From Agelas oroides (Eukaryota; Porifera; Demospongiae; Agelasida; Agelasidae), in contig OX422198.1 in assembly GCA_949130485.1 (NCBI GenBank), positions 3,707,262 through 3,771,261 on the forward strand: a stretch of 64,000 bases of DNA. Direction: 5' to 3'. The notes below the pieces were generated by a model, which searched no databases, was not told the DNA's origin, and saw only the letters and a list, made by a program, of their open reading frames with translations. Every line of letters begins with the position of its first letter. The stretch's first letter is position 1. Shown here in pieces: positions 31,538-43,007 of this stretch. The position numbers and the translations under genes were made by a program.

Positions 31538-34500
31538 GTACCAAGCTAAAGTTCAGTGAAGAGGCTATTGCTACTGCACAGGTGTTCTACCATACCTTTT
31601 ATTCTGTGATGGATCAAGATGACTATGAAGCAACTGTAAGTCCACCAAGTACATTAGGCTCATTTGCAGCTGATTGCTGTAGGGATTATGGGATGAACAA
31701 ACATTGTTACCATAACGATGGGGCAGTGATCAATGGTGCAAAGTTGGACACTATAAATCAGTAGACTGGAGACTGAGCTCTCGTTTGTTTCAAATGAAAC
31801 ACACTTAGCAGGTATGGTGAGTTTTAATTGGGTAGCTATGGTAGTTGGTATGATTATGTCCTTCGTGTAGCTACTAACCAATGCGTAGGCTACCTTATGT
31901 ACCACGTACAGTGCTCCAAATCAAGAAAGCAAAATTTTTAAAGTACTTCAACTTTCAAGTTAGTTCAACAGTCATGATTCACTATCAACATTTGAAGAAG
32001 AGAAGGAAGAGGAAGCAAGTTGGGGTGTCAGGTGGTGGAGCGCCAACACTGCTACGCACATCGTAGCTCCCATCTGTTAAGGCAAGGCTTGCATAATTAT
32101 GTAACCTGCGCCTTCTCCTAATGCGTGGGGATCATTGAGGGAGAGGGGAGGTGATGGCCACTTGTTCTGGATTGTGCTACTTGTGGGGGTGGGGGTGAAT
32201 AGTTCAGGGGATCCGGGTAAGGATTCTTCGTGCTGGGAGAAAATGAACTGTATCTCATAACTTTCTCCAAAGATGTAATGGCTTGCGAACAGCACATTTG
32301 ATGACATGCACATACTCCAAAAAGCTTCACCAAGCAGTTTCTTTACGTCATCATTAGCATTGAATTGTGTATTGTGTATTGTGTTAAGCAAATAGCATCA
32401 CAACAAAATCTTGTAAGTACCGTAGTGTCCTGTTAATACGCCCCCCCCATTTTGTACACTACATCCCGCCTAAGTTGGGGGGGGGGGGCTTATATTCGAG
32501 GATGCAATTAGTCTCGACTATAAGCCCCCCCCCCCAAAATATTTTACGCAAGTGCTATGTACGCAATTAGGACACTTCCAACTAACTATGGCGACGACTT
32601 TCAGGATCGAGAGTACTGTTCGCGGACATCACGTTTACAAAGCTGCGTGGTCTCCCTACATCGGAGAAGAGCTGCCAGTTCAACGCGAGGTCAATAACAT
32701 TCACGACGACTTCGCTGTAGCTGTCCTCAAGAACGGCAACACTGTCGGTCATGTACCACAGGAAATTTCCAGAGTCTGCTGGTATTTCTTGCACAAGAGT
32801 GGCAGCGAGATGACTTGCATCGTCAATGGTGACAGAAGACGTTCTGAAGTTGATGGGAAAGGACTCGTGGTTCCGTGCGTGTACATCTTCAGAGGGAAAC
32901 AAAAACACCTTGACAGACTGATAAACCTGTTTGCTAAACTAGCAGCTTAACATCTAACCGGCTTTTCTAAAAGCCACAAAACTTACAAAAGATTCACCGA
33001 CTACTATAGTCTTACTGAACGCACTTGCAACGTATAGTAAGCACGTGTAGTTTTGATGTTCCAGAAGACGCTCACCGGGGGGCGTTATAACGAGTCAAAC
33101 TACCCTGTGCAGGAACTTTGGCGGAAAAGAGGGGGGGGGCGTATTTTCGAAGGGGGCGTATTAGCGGGACACTACGGTAGATACTACTACATATGGGGTT
33201 CTAGTTGGAGCTGTTGCTGATATAGAAGAGCAGCATGCTAGTGTATGTGTGCTTGTGTCAATCTTTGCTGCTTTGTAGTTCTACAAGACTATAGGATAGT
33301 GCTTACTCCTGCTGCAGGACGTGACTTCCTTGTGGGCCATTTTCCAATCACTTTAGGTTGGACTTCATGCACAAGCACATGTTCAACTTCCGAACAGCTT
33401 CTTCATTAAATTCTCTGCAATCCTCTCATGCAACAACAATCTGCTCATACAAGAAAGCCACCATATTCCACACCATATTGGGTCTGCACCTAATAGTAGC
33501 TATCTATGTAGCATCCTTTCCCCTGTCATATGCTTGCATGGGAAAGGGTCCTACATATACAAAAGTGGCCAGATTAATACATGAGGGTACATTGTTAATT
33601 TAAGTGTGCTGACATGTCTCTGTATCAATGTAACTGTCCCCCATCTCTTTCTAAATCTGCATGGTTTCGTTGCTCTTCTCTCCCTAGTTAGTTGTTATGG
33701 CTGCTCTCAGTCTTGCTTCTAAGGTGCAAGAAGTGTCCACTGTCAAACTGGGGGATGTTGTGAATACTTGCCACAGGTACCATTTATATACCTGATACAT
33801 GTGCGCAACATGTGCATTCTTGCTGGAGATCAATAATTTAACTCATGATGGTGGTACATGAACAGTGTGATTCTGTTATGGCTAATACCATAAGAACTCT
33901 ATAATTAGGCATCACTCAGATTAAATGCCTATGAAAGTTCCTTATCAGCAAGGCGAGGTGAACAAGGTTTGCAGCTTACAGTTTAAAAGTGATTAAAAAT
34001 AATAAACTGTAGGCATTTTCTTTGAGTAGCTTAGTAGAGTAGTTCGAATCAACTCTTATTATTTTTAGTAAAAATACAAGTGGCGAACTACTTTTCTAAG
34101 CTATACTGAAGGGTGCTTATTGTAGAAACCTAGCTGAAGAGTGGCTCAGGAACCTTAGATCACCCCAGACACAGCAAAATAGTTGGGACTATTGCTGCAG
34201 TTATCATTTCTCACCATTGTTGATGTCTCTGCCATATCAGCTGTATCATGAATTTGACTGACAGGCAATGATAATCATCCAGCTGTATGCACTTATTTTA
34301 GCCATGTGATGCAACAATACATGGGAAATAAGTTTTCAAATAGTGATGCATCATTGAAATCTACCACCAGTTTGAGACTTTGCATTTTCAATCAAAAGAT
34401 TGCATTGGTATATATGTATTTCCATGGATGACAGGAGTTATGAGAGCCCTGTGTTTAAACGTTTGCTGATCAGTGGGTGTGGGTATAGGGTCATGGGTCT

Positions 34501-35785
34501 GCGCTGAGTGACTTGGATGAAGTTTCAAGCACTAGATCTCATCAGAAGTTGAAATGAGGTGCATCCCATGTGACTCATAGGCTATAAAAATGACCTTAGG
34601 AAGAAAAATATCAGTGGTTAATCAGTATTGACACTGTGGGCATCTTGTAACAATTTGCAGTTGAATAGGCAAACTATCATACAGTTATACAGTTATGAGT
34701 AGCTATGACTAACTCAAAAAAAAAGTGAAAAACCTGGGAATTGAACTCAGTGCTTTAGTGGACTAGTGATTGCCTGGGTGGCCATAGCTCAGTGATGAGA
34801 GCATGGCTTCTATTGTCATACAGTTTCAATTTCCTCATATTAGCCTCAAAGTCTGTTTGTTAGCAATAATATCACATGACTGACCAATAGGCTTGCATGT
34901 ACTAGCAGTATTGAACAGCAGGAACATGCTATATTGGATATGGTTGTCAACATACCACAGGTGTCTACACAAGTCTAGTCCTCCTCTGGAGGTTGGGGAT
35001 CTCTACTGGCAGCTGAAGGGTAGTGTAGCAAGATATGAACTTCTGCTGCTGAGAGCACTGAAATTCCACATTCAAGTGCAGTTACCCCATCCAGTAAGTT
35101 TCAGTGTTCATGGTCATGTGTGTCATGTGCACAACCATCTGGACCATCTGATAACAGACACTATCACCAAACACTGAACTGAATCAATTAGGGTGATTAT
35201 AAAGAGTGAGGTAGAGTGTAGATAGAAATATGTTGTGCTGTGACTACTACTTCATGGCCTTGTGCTCAAGTGATTAGATGTCTTAGGCAAACACAGCAGA
35301 GCTTGGGCATATTAAATGGTTAAAATTGTGTTGATTTCAAGGAACTACAGGCATCCTTTTTGTATTGTCAGTCATTCTTTTGTGCTCTTTGGTAGTTGGT
35401 TAGTGTCATTAAATCATATTAAGCATTCCCTTGTCTCCCCACCTATGCCCTATGATGCCAGTTCCTATTGCACTACTTGCTGGCCCTCTCCAGATGGGTC
35501 AATGAAGGGGTGTGGCAGAGGAGTCATGTCACTGTGGTTGCCTGGGCCCTCCTCCAGGACAGCTTCCATACAACCCTCTCCCTCCACCACCCTCCACACA
35601 CAATCGCTACTGCAGCGTTGTACTTATCATTGCACTGCTGCAAGCTGGAAGTTCCTGGTGGTAGGTTTGCACAGAGACAGTGGTGGGAAGTGTTCAGCCC
35701 TGGAACTTCAGAACAAACACTCCAGGACATAGCCTGCAAGATTATGTCTGTTTCAAACAAGTCTCAAGACTCAGGGAGCAACTAA
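31538..35785 (+). CDS. CCNQ: Cyclin-Q (FAM58-type) homologue, first exon not found
   Basis: Exons 31538-31635, 33688-33776, 34961-35093 and 35462-35785 have AG/GT borders and consistent phases, giving about 214 residues to the stop. They follow the CCNQ order: GTKLKF and YHTF from the first cyclin-box helices, then MAALSLASKVQE, then LYWQLKGSVARYELLLLRALKF, then HYLLALSRW, VTVVAWALLQDSF, ALYLSL and WWEVF. In animals CCNQ activates CDK10, which phosphorylates ETS2 and regulates ciliogenesis and growth signals. The missing N-terminal exon must supply one base of the codon at 31538. The intron 31636-33687 holds a HIRAN-carrying element in the same orientation. Fragments of the exon at 34961 occur again near 56.4-56.7 kb. 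The family assignment is by motif recognition and is strong in the last two exons. Confidence 0.85.
32420..33177 (+). mobile_element. HIRAN-carrying TIR element, copy 1
   Basis: 758 bases with inverted ends starting CCGTAGTGTCC, flanked by TA (32418-32419 and 33178-33179). Similarity between ends runs about 26 bases, through TAATACGCCCCC. Several TAATACG, TATAAG and TATAACG words each run into 6-11 C residues. A palindrome at about 32480-32530 (TTATATTCGAG ... CTCGACTATAAG bounded by G and C runs) precedes the gene. It sits in a cyclin-Q intron. It is nearly identical to the inverted copy at 58249-58997. Confidence 0.85.
32588..32950 (+). CDS. HIRAN-domain protein, copy 1
   Basis: 120 residues from an ATG about 170 bases inside the element. 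Nearly the whole protein is a HIRAN domain. Residues 10-20 read VRGHHVYKAAW, then EELPVQREVNNIHDDFAVAV, then GHVPQEIS, a WYFLHKSG helix region, and a late VPCVYIF strand. HIRAN domains in HLTF and related proteins bind 3' DNA ends or act in DNA repair and remodelling. A stand-alone copy has no catalytic partner here. It could recognise DNA ends of its carrier or act on host repair (inference). The strand opposite is also open for 108 codons, which I treat as a shadow. It differs from copy 2 by two bases that I can see (Gln/Arg at GHVP[Q/R]E, and one silent). Confidence 0.85.
   Translation: MATTFRIESTVRGHHVYKAAWSPYIGEELPVQREVNNIHDDFAVAVLKNGNTVGHVPQEISRVCWYFLHKSGSEMTCIVNGDRRRSEVDGKGLVVPCVYIFRGKQKHLDRLINLFAKLAA
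34781..34850 (+). other. tRNA-like A-box, possible SINE relic
   Basis: TAGCTCAGTGATGAGAGCA (about 34785-34803) fits a pol III A box in tRNA context. A B box would be expected about 35-45 bases later; the sequence there (cagtttcaatttcc) is only a partial match. It lies in a cyclin-Q intron. Confidence 0.3.
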
Positions 35786-36289
35786 TCATTCTGCTATATA
35801 CAGTTATCACAAAGCATTAAGAGGTGGGGAAAATGGAGTTCTGAAGCTGCCTCAGAAAAGTAGCAACAGCTACTACTCTCATGTCAGTATTGAACTACAG
35901 ACATGCATGCATGTAAGTAGGCATCACCTTCCAATCATAAATTACAATTTCAAGTGTGAAACCCACACATAAATTGTGCTGGTACAGTTTATTAATTGCT
36001 CCTTGGTGTCAGCATTTTGTAGCTATGTCTAATATGAAGTGAACATAATTCTGGCTATGTTCATGGTTTTTCTTGATGATCAGTACTGTGTGGGAGGGGA
36101 TGTTGCTACAAGGTAGACAAGCACTCTCAGATGACTCTAACTACTTTTACTGGACTATAATAATACTTTATTCCTCTATGGCTCCACATGCTGGGCTCTA
36201 CTTGACTCTGTCTTGCTCTATACAATGTCTTGGTAGGAAGGGAAGGGATAGATCACACAAAGTACAGTACAAACATGCAAGTATAGAGC

Positions 36290-37480
36290 CATGGTAGAGT
36301 GAAGTAGAGCTATGTAGAGTCCAGCAGAGTCAAGTTGAGCCATGGTAGAATGTGATAGATTCAAGACTCAAGTAGAGTCCAGTAGAACTAGGAAAAACTA
36401 GGATATAGTCAACTACAGTTTAGTAAACCATATAGAGCCAGGGGTAGAATATAGTAGAGTGAAGTCAAGTCCAATAGCACCGGGTATACCATGGTAAAGT
36501 GGGGTAGGTAAAGGCCAGTACAGTCCTGTAGAACCATGCACGTAGAGCCCTGGTAGAGTAGGTTATAGAGTCAAGGAATATGTGATATGTACGCCATGCT
36601 AAAGTGTGGTAGACTCAAGTAGAGTTGAGCAGAACTAGATTGAGCGATGGTAGAGTGGTGTAGATTCAAATGCAGTTCTATTGAACCAGGCAGAACCTTG
36701 TAGCGTAGAGAAAAGTCACAGAGGTACAGTACAACTATTTAGAGCAATGGTATGTAGAGTGTGGTCAGGTCAAATATAGAGTCCAATAGGACCAGGCAGT
36801 TTCATGGTAGGGTGAGAAAGAGTCAAGAAGAGTCCAGTAGAGGAAGGTGGAGCCATGGTATAGAGCTGGGTACAGTCAAGCAGATCAGGAAGAAGAACAA
36901 AGTAAAGCTATGGGGGTTGAATCATGTTCATTTCAAAGAATCACTGTAGAATGGGGTAGAGTCACATACAGAGTTCAGTAGAACCATGAGTGTGGTAGTG
37001 TTGAGTAGAGTCTGGTAGAGAGTAGGTAGATCTATGGTAGAGTGTAGAATCAAGTAGAGTCCATGCAGTATCTAGAGCTAGGTAGAGTCCATGCAGTATA
37101 GTGGTATAGTTGATAGAGTCATGCAATGTCTAAGTAGAACCAGGCAGAGCCATGGTAGAGTGGGGTAGAGTCAAGTACAGTCCAGCAAAACAAGGTAGAG
37201 CCATGGTAGAGTGAGGTAGAGTGAAGTTGAGTGCAATAGAACCAGGTGGAGCTATGTTTGAATGAGGTAAAGTCAAGTAGAGCCATGGTAGAGTGAGGTA
37301 GAGTAAAGGTGAGTTGCATAGAGCTAGGCAGCTGGAGGACTGAGTGAGGCAGAGTTAATTAGAACCCAGTAAGATCAGATAGAGCATGGTAGAGAGGAGT
37401 AAAGCCGAGCAGGGTTTAGTAGATTCTTGCACGAGGTATCGAGTCAAGTAGAGTCCAGTAGAACCAGATAGAGCCGCGGT
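36290..37480. repeat. Minisatellite of GTAGAGTCCAGTAGAACCAGG-like units
   Basis: About 1.2 kb of degenerate units of roughly 50 bases, each built from approximately 10-base words such as gtagagtcca, gtagaaccag and agccatggta. The unit is clearest at 37140-37310. No protein frame. Confidence 0.9.
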
Positions 37481-38062
37481 ACAAGCCATTAGACTGTTAC
37501 GTAATAGCACACACATTTAGAGTAAAACTGGCATACAGAAACACAATTGCACAAATTAAGACCATTTTTTTGTAGAAAATGCAGCAGCCACCATATGGAC
37601 GCTTTGTAGCAAAGTATTGATTTTCATTCTGCGAATAGGCACAGTATGTAAGTCATTGATGTCCAAAAATAAGCCAGTGCTCTTGTATTAGATAAGAAGT
37701 CAAGATTATTTGAGTCCCTTCATAGTTGTGTACCGTTGTTTCAGTCAATGCAATTATATGTCACCAGATGAAACCCCTCACCAGATAGCTATATGGCTCT
37801 ATGAGAAGATGCACGCTACCAGTGGTAACTGTAAGGTCATCACTGTACTTGTGCACATAATATACTCTATCACAATAACCTGTTTATTCCCCTAACCTCT
37901 CAGTCATTGGGCCAGCGGTCCAGATCATTGGATTTTAACTTTAGTACCGGAAGTCTACGGAGTGTGGAATTTGGCTACTAATTAACAAGGCGCTTATTTC
38001 CTGTCTTTTCTACAGACCAGCTCTCTCCTGCAGGCACCGATTCAAGCCGGACTTGCGCCAGA

Positions 38063-38332
38063 TTGTGTAGAAGAGACTTTGTACTTCACAAATATCTACT
38101 TTTCATAAGCGATATACGCGAACGACTGGCGTACGAGCGGCATCTGTCGACCTACCCGCCGAGCGATCGCGATAGGCGGTATACTCTAAGTGGTTACAAT
38201 TTGTTTCGCCCCATGCAACCAGGCCGACCTATATATCGCCGGATAGCCCGCAGAAAATGCTACAAAATATGCAAAAACGAGCCGTTTCTACCGGGTAGTT
38301 TTTGCGCTATGGACGCTTTTATTTGTAGGTAA
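38063..38332 (+). pseudogene. Basic small ORF in the inverted duplication, left arm
   Basis: About 89 residues, rich in Arg, Tyr and Cys, starting from a non-ATG codon. The same frame is found inverted at 39572-39916, where it continues for 25 more residues. Phrases include SDIRERLAYERHLSTYPPSDRD-like polar helix and YRRIARRKCYKICK. I do not recognise it. Conservation of the frame in both arms is expected from their high DNA identity and is weak evidence of coding. Confidence 0.35.
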
Positions 38333-39571
38333 TTGCCACCTGTTTTAGCCACGCGGGAGCTCAGATCAATGGAAATTTCGAGGCAAACAGAGACAGAGCA
38401 GCCCGTGTTGCGACTTGTGAACCAGCAAACTTCTGTCTAAGCATGTACCAACTGCTGGATGACTCAGAGAGCCTGCAGACAGGTTTGACTACTGAGTGTA
38501 CACCATGTTTTGCATCATTGGCATGCAACACAGCTATCCTGAGAGGCATATATCATTTACTTATGGATAACAAACTGTCTCAGCAGTTACAAGCCATGCA
38601 AGTTTTTGCAAGCTTGGATTACTTCATTCCAGTTTGCACTGTAGAGGCACACGCCATGAACGTTTGGACTGAACAGCCACCATATTGGAGTAACTTCTAT
38701 GGTCGAAAGAGATGCTTCTAGTTATTGAATCGGACAAGCTCCCACTGCTAAAACCTGCCATGTCAATCAATACCACATATCGACCATAAACCATAATACT
38801 TTCAGCTCGAAGTTTGGTATATGAGAATTAGGTGAAAGTACTGCATAGTGCTTCTTGAAAGTACCTCACACTTGAAAGGCACACCATTGGCTTAGTGTCT
38901 CAATCCTATACCACAAAGATGATCAATATAGATGCGACCAATGGAATCCAAACCCGGCCTATTGATAGCAGCTATTCTTCATTTTGCCTGTGTACACACT
39001 TGTGTCTTCCTAAACTGTCTCAAGTCTACTAAAATCCAAGTGCAACTTGCATTTTACGTATACAGTGCAGAACAATGAGTGGCTTGCTGGGCTAAGCTGA
39101 CTGGATATCACTCTGACATCCAAATTGTAGACGGCTAAACAGCTATGCAAATTGTTGTTTGCGTGGGCTCTTTATGCGACTGACGTAGCATACATCACCG
39201 GTTTTTTCATGTGTGTTGACACGCCCTAGCCCAAAAGTGCTGACAATGTCTCACAAGTCTTGGCCCCAGCATATCACAGAGTTGCTGCTTCTGTGATGCT
39301 CAGAAACTGTATCCAACAAGTTTATATACCCTAACTAGTATGGCATTCAGAAACTGGCTGTTCTGATGGTCGTGCTGAAGTCAAATCTGCTGAAGCAATG
39401 TTTCATTACCACACTCATGCACAGACTATCCCAATTTAGTGCCTCTCAAGATAGCATGCCAAATATGCAAGTACACTCAGAAAGTCAAACCTGTCTGCAG
39501 GCTCTCTGAGCCATCCAGCAGTTGGCACATGCTTAGACAGAAGTTTGCTGGTTCACAAGTCGCAACACGGG

Positions 39572-39916
39572 CTACTCTGTCTCTGTTTGCCTCGAAATTT
39601 CCATTGATCTCATTCTGAGCTCCCGCGTGGCTAAAACAGGTGGCAATTGCCTACAAATAAAAGCGTCCATAGCGCAAAAACTACCCGGTAGAAAGGGCTC
39701 GTTTTTGCATATTTTGTAGCATTTTCCGCGGGATATCCGGCGATATATAGGTCGGCCAGGTTGCATGGGGCGAAACAAATTGTAACCACTTAGAGTATAC
39801 CGCCTGTCGCGATCACTCGGCGGGTAGGTCGACAGATGCCGCTCGTACGCCAGTCGTTCGCGTATATCGCTTATGAAAAGTAGATATTTGTGAAGTACAA
39901 AGTCTCTTCTACACAA
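39572..39916 (-). pseudogene. Basic small ORF in the inverted duplication, right arm
   Basis: Mirror copy of the left-arm frame; open for 114 codons. It differs at a few residues, for example RRISRGK in place of RRIARRK. The function is unknown. It could be the DNA-binding end of a decayed transposase. Confidence 0.35.
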
Positions 39917-40822
39917 TCTGGCGCAAGTCCGGCTTGAATCGGTGCCTGCAGGAGAGAGCTGGCCTGTAGAAAAGACAGGAAGTAAGCGCCTTGCTAATTA
40001 TTAGCCAAATTCCACACTCCGTAGACTTCCGGTACTAAAATTAAAAGGGTCGCGTAAGGTGCCGGGTGAAAGCCGCATCCGGTGGGTGGAGCTAAGGGCG
40101 TGACCTATATCGTGTGACATATGAAGGATACACGTGCACCTGTTTGACATCTTGACATGACTGTTGTACTTTGACCTCGACTGCTGACTTGCTTGCTTGG
40201 CAAGGGCCAAGGCACACAGCCAACTGTTCTACAGCACTTCCTAAGGTATCCAGTAGAGATTTATATGTGTACCAATGCATCAGACCTCATAAAAACTCAG
40301 CAGGAGTCCAGCGGGTTGCATAAATCATGATCATGGCCTACTCTAGTACTAGGATTAACTAGTTCACTTAGTACTTCCAATTTCCAGAGATGATAACAAA
40401 ACGTGCATGTATTCCTGGTCAAGGGAGTAAATAGTCTCATGTCAAGCCATCTAGGCTCCCCAATGAAGAATAGCAGGTGCTTTGACTCAAATTCCTTGTC
40501 AAGAACGTATATGTCCAGCAAATTAAGAATGGAGCACTGATACAGTTCACTCTTTGTCACTATTGATTATACACTCCTTGATTTTGTTGGCCATCCGATA
40601 TTCCAAGCATCCTATTGACAAGAATATTGAATTAAACCACCAGACTCAGAGATTGTGGATAAGCGTAATCTGGGGACTGACATCACTACTTGTAGCCACT
40701 TTGATTGATGCTCAAGCCTTGTGCTATCAGTGACAGCTATAAATCATACCCATTTCTCTGTACTACTCCTAAGAAACGTGTAGTCACATGGTTGTTGGAT
40801 GCAAACAGTTCGTTGATTTTTA

Positions 40823-41109
40823 GTTTCTCATCAAGTGTTTTATCTGCACCCAATGCGGGTGGGCAGCTTATTCTTAGCCGACAGATATTTCTCACCGAAG
40901 AACTCAACAAAAATGATGTCAGGAGGATCAATGCTCATTATACGCTGTTGTAGAAGAGCTCTTTCGATGCTGTGGAGTAGAGAGACACGTTTGTTGGCAT
41001 TGTGTTCATTGCTACGCTTATCCAGTACGTCGTTAGTATCTTATATGAAAAAAGAAATAACGGTGATATATTCTATCTCAGAAAACCATGCAGGTGGCTG
41101 ATGAGAAAC
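40823..41109. mobile_element. TA-flanked MITE, copy 2
   Basis: 287 bases with ends GTTTCTCATC/GATGAGAAAC, flanked by TA at 40821-40822 and 41110-41111. Similar in ends and length to the element at 28643. It is nested in the 4.4-kb element. Confidence 0.7.
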
Positions 41110-41808
41110 TAATAATCTTACATGGCCATAAAAAGCAGTCAGGCAGGTCAGGTTAGGCCTAAGCAATTTTATGCAGACCAAACATGCACATGAGCACTTT
41201 GATATAAACTAGTAAGAATGACAATTTCTCCATTATTTGACACAAAACTATTTACTTCCTTGATCAGGAATACATGTTGTCTCACAAGCCACACCCTTCG
41301 CAAAGAGAGGAAGGGTCTGGTCACGATACAAGCATTGAGTTGTCAGCGAGGAACGCAATTATCGAATGCATGCAGCAGTTAAATAATAAGATGCTGACAT
41401 CTGCTTAGCTAGGAGGAGGCTACTGCTTAACATGCGACATAATTGTGCTCCATGACAATGGATGCGACCTACAAAGAGTGCAGATCTGATTGGTCACATC
41501 AAGTTTCTGCCATGGCAACAACTCTATGGTTGCAGTGTGACCAGACCCTTCCTCTCTGTGAAGGGTGTGGCTTGCGAGACTAGAAGACATGCACGTTTTT
41601 ATTTTTATTGTCTCTGAGAAGGTGGAAGTACTTAGTGAATTAGTTAATCCTATCAATATCACCAACCAATAAAACACAGGCCTGTCGCCCCAGGATGGAG
41701 AGCCTCAAGAACTTCAGTAGCTATGTGTACATGTACCAGAGTAGGTCATTATTACTTAATGCAATTCAAATAGACTCCTGCTGAGTTTTATGTCAACTTA
41801 TGAATTCT

Positions 41809-42094
41809 GATGCATTGGTATACTTGTATTAAAATCTCTACTGAATACCTTAGCCTGGCTTAAGAAGAGCTGCAGAACAGTTGGCTGTGGGCCTTGCCAA
41901 GCAAGGAGCAGTCGATGTCAAAGTACAACAGTCATGCAAAGCCAGTACGAAGTGTTATTCTGATGCATTGGTACACTTGTAAATCTCTACTGAATACCTT
42001 AGCCCGGCTTAAGAAGAGCTGCAGAACAGTTAGCTGTAGGCCTTGCCAAGCAAGCAGCAGTCGATGTCAAAGTACAACAGTCATGCAAAGCCAG
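41809..42094 (+). repeat. Tandem duplication of ~145 bases, with a third inverted copy
   Basis: Copies at 41809-41945 and 41961-42094 start tgatgcattggta and end tcatgcaaagccag. An inverted, more divergent copy is at about 40145-40285. Confidence 0.85.
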
Positions 42095-42131
42095 TAGTCT
42101 CGCGTAGCCAGAGTCTGGCTACGCGAGACTA
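42095..42131. mobile_element. 37-base perfect palindrome with 9-bp target duplication
   Basis: Starts TAGTCTCGCGTAGCC and ends in its exact inverse around a single central base. CAAAGCCAG flanks both sides (42086-42094 and 42132-42140). The neighbouring tandem copy (41961 onward corresponds to 41809) lacks it, so the insertion postdates that duplication or was lost there. Confidence 0.85.
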
Positions 42132-42405
42132 CAAAGCCAGCGCAATGACACGATGTAACAGCTTAGTCAGCTACAGCCCTTCGCTTCACATATCATCATG
42201 ACGTAATCTAGGTCGCGCCCTTAGCTCCACCCACCGGATGCGGCTTTCACCCGGCACCTTACGCGACCCAAATTAAAATGGACCGCTGGCCCAACGACTG
42301 CTCTGAAACTAGCTCTACAATGAAAGATTAACAGATGTTTTTGTTTTTGACTCATAACAACAATATTACAATAATGGACTGAACCCTTGTCTGGGAGTAG
42401 TATTG

Positions 42406-42452
42406 TGCAAGGCAGTCGTATTTTCCAGCCACCGGAAAATATGACTGCCTTG
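42406..42452. repeat. 47-base hairpin
   Basis: GCAAGGCAGTCGTATTTTCC and its inverse (one or two mismatches) are separated by a few bases. No target duplication is clear. It may be another micro-element. Confidence 0.55.
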
Positions 42453-43007
42453 CAAGACTAGTCTGGTGGGTTTACAGTCATATGTATCATCTGATGTGAC
42501 CAATGTTCATAAATCATGCATATGGGTGTAGCTACCATTGAGGCACAGGAGCCAGCTGCCTCCTTGTTTTTACTGTGTACTGACATATGCCCCTGACCAT
42601 TAATATATCGCACATGCATGCTTTGCTTGATGGCTGTGCAAAGACAAGGGACACCACCAGTATTGAAGGTCACTGCCCACAAAGTAGAGTTAATGCTTGG
42701 GTTAAAATGTATGAGAAAGTGTGAAATAATACGTAACTCCCAAATTTTGCTGTGCACTTCATGGGCACATCTCATTGCCTCTTCATTCTGAAAATCCTAG
42801 CTATAGACGCTCCTACATGCTGAATAGTGAGCCTCATTTGTGAGCTCTTACCATGAAGCATCATGTGACACTGCACATTGGGCACATGAGTGGAGGGTAT
42901 TATTGTTGCTCCTTAGTAAACATGTAGACCCTCTCTGTTTATTGGCTTGCTAAATATAACCTTAAATATTCTCATGCTACCTAGAGCATTTTCTTAATCC
43001 CACTACT

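Larger units (their letters stand above)
37901..42300. mobile_element. 4.4-kb inverted-repeat-bounded element
   Basis: The ends are inverted: CAGTCATTGGGCCAGCGGTC on the left and the reverse complement of CAGTCGTTGGGCCAGCGGTC on the right. CTCT flanks both sides (37897-37900 and 42301-42304). Inside is a large inverted duplication (about 37945-38560 against 39430-40045) around a spacer of about 870 bases. A second inverted pair (40045-40130 against 42190-42275) and other nested pieces are also present. It looks composite. No catalytic transposase was recognised, so its superfamily is uncertain. Confidence 0.65.

Noticed and set aside
32582-32908. 108-codon frame antisense to the HIRAN gene, also at 58514-58840
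   Set aside because: Both copies have it because their DNA is nearly identical. The sense strand has clear HIRAN motifs, the antisense none.
34730-34850. Possible functional tRNA gene
   Set aside because: The A box is good but the B box and acceptor pairing are poor; kept only as a low-confidence relic.
40705-40953. Overlapping plus and minus frames of 60-80 codons
   Set aside because: They cross the border of the 40823-41109 MITE and have no family resemblance.
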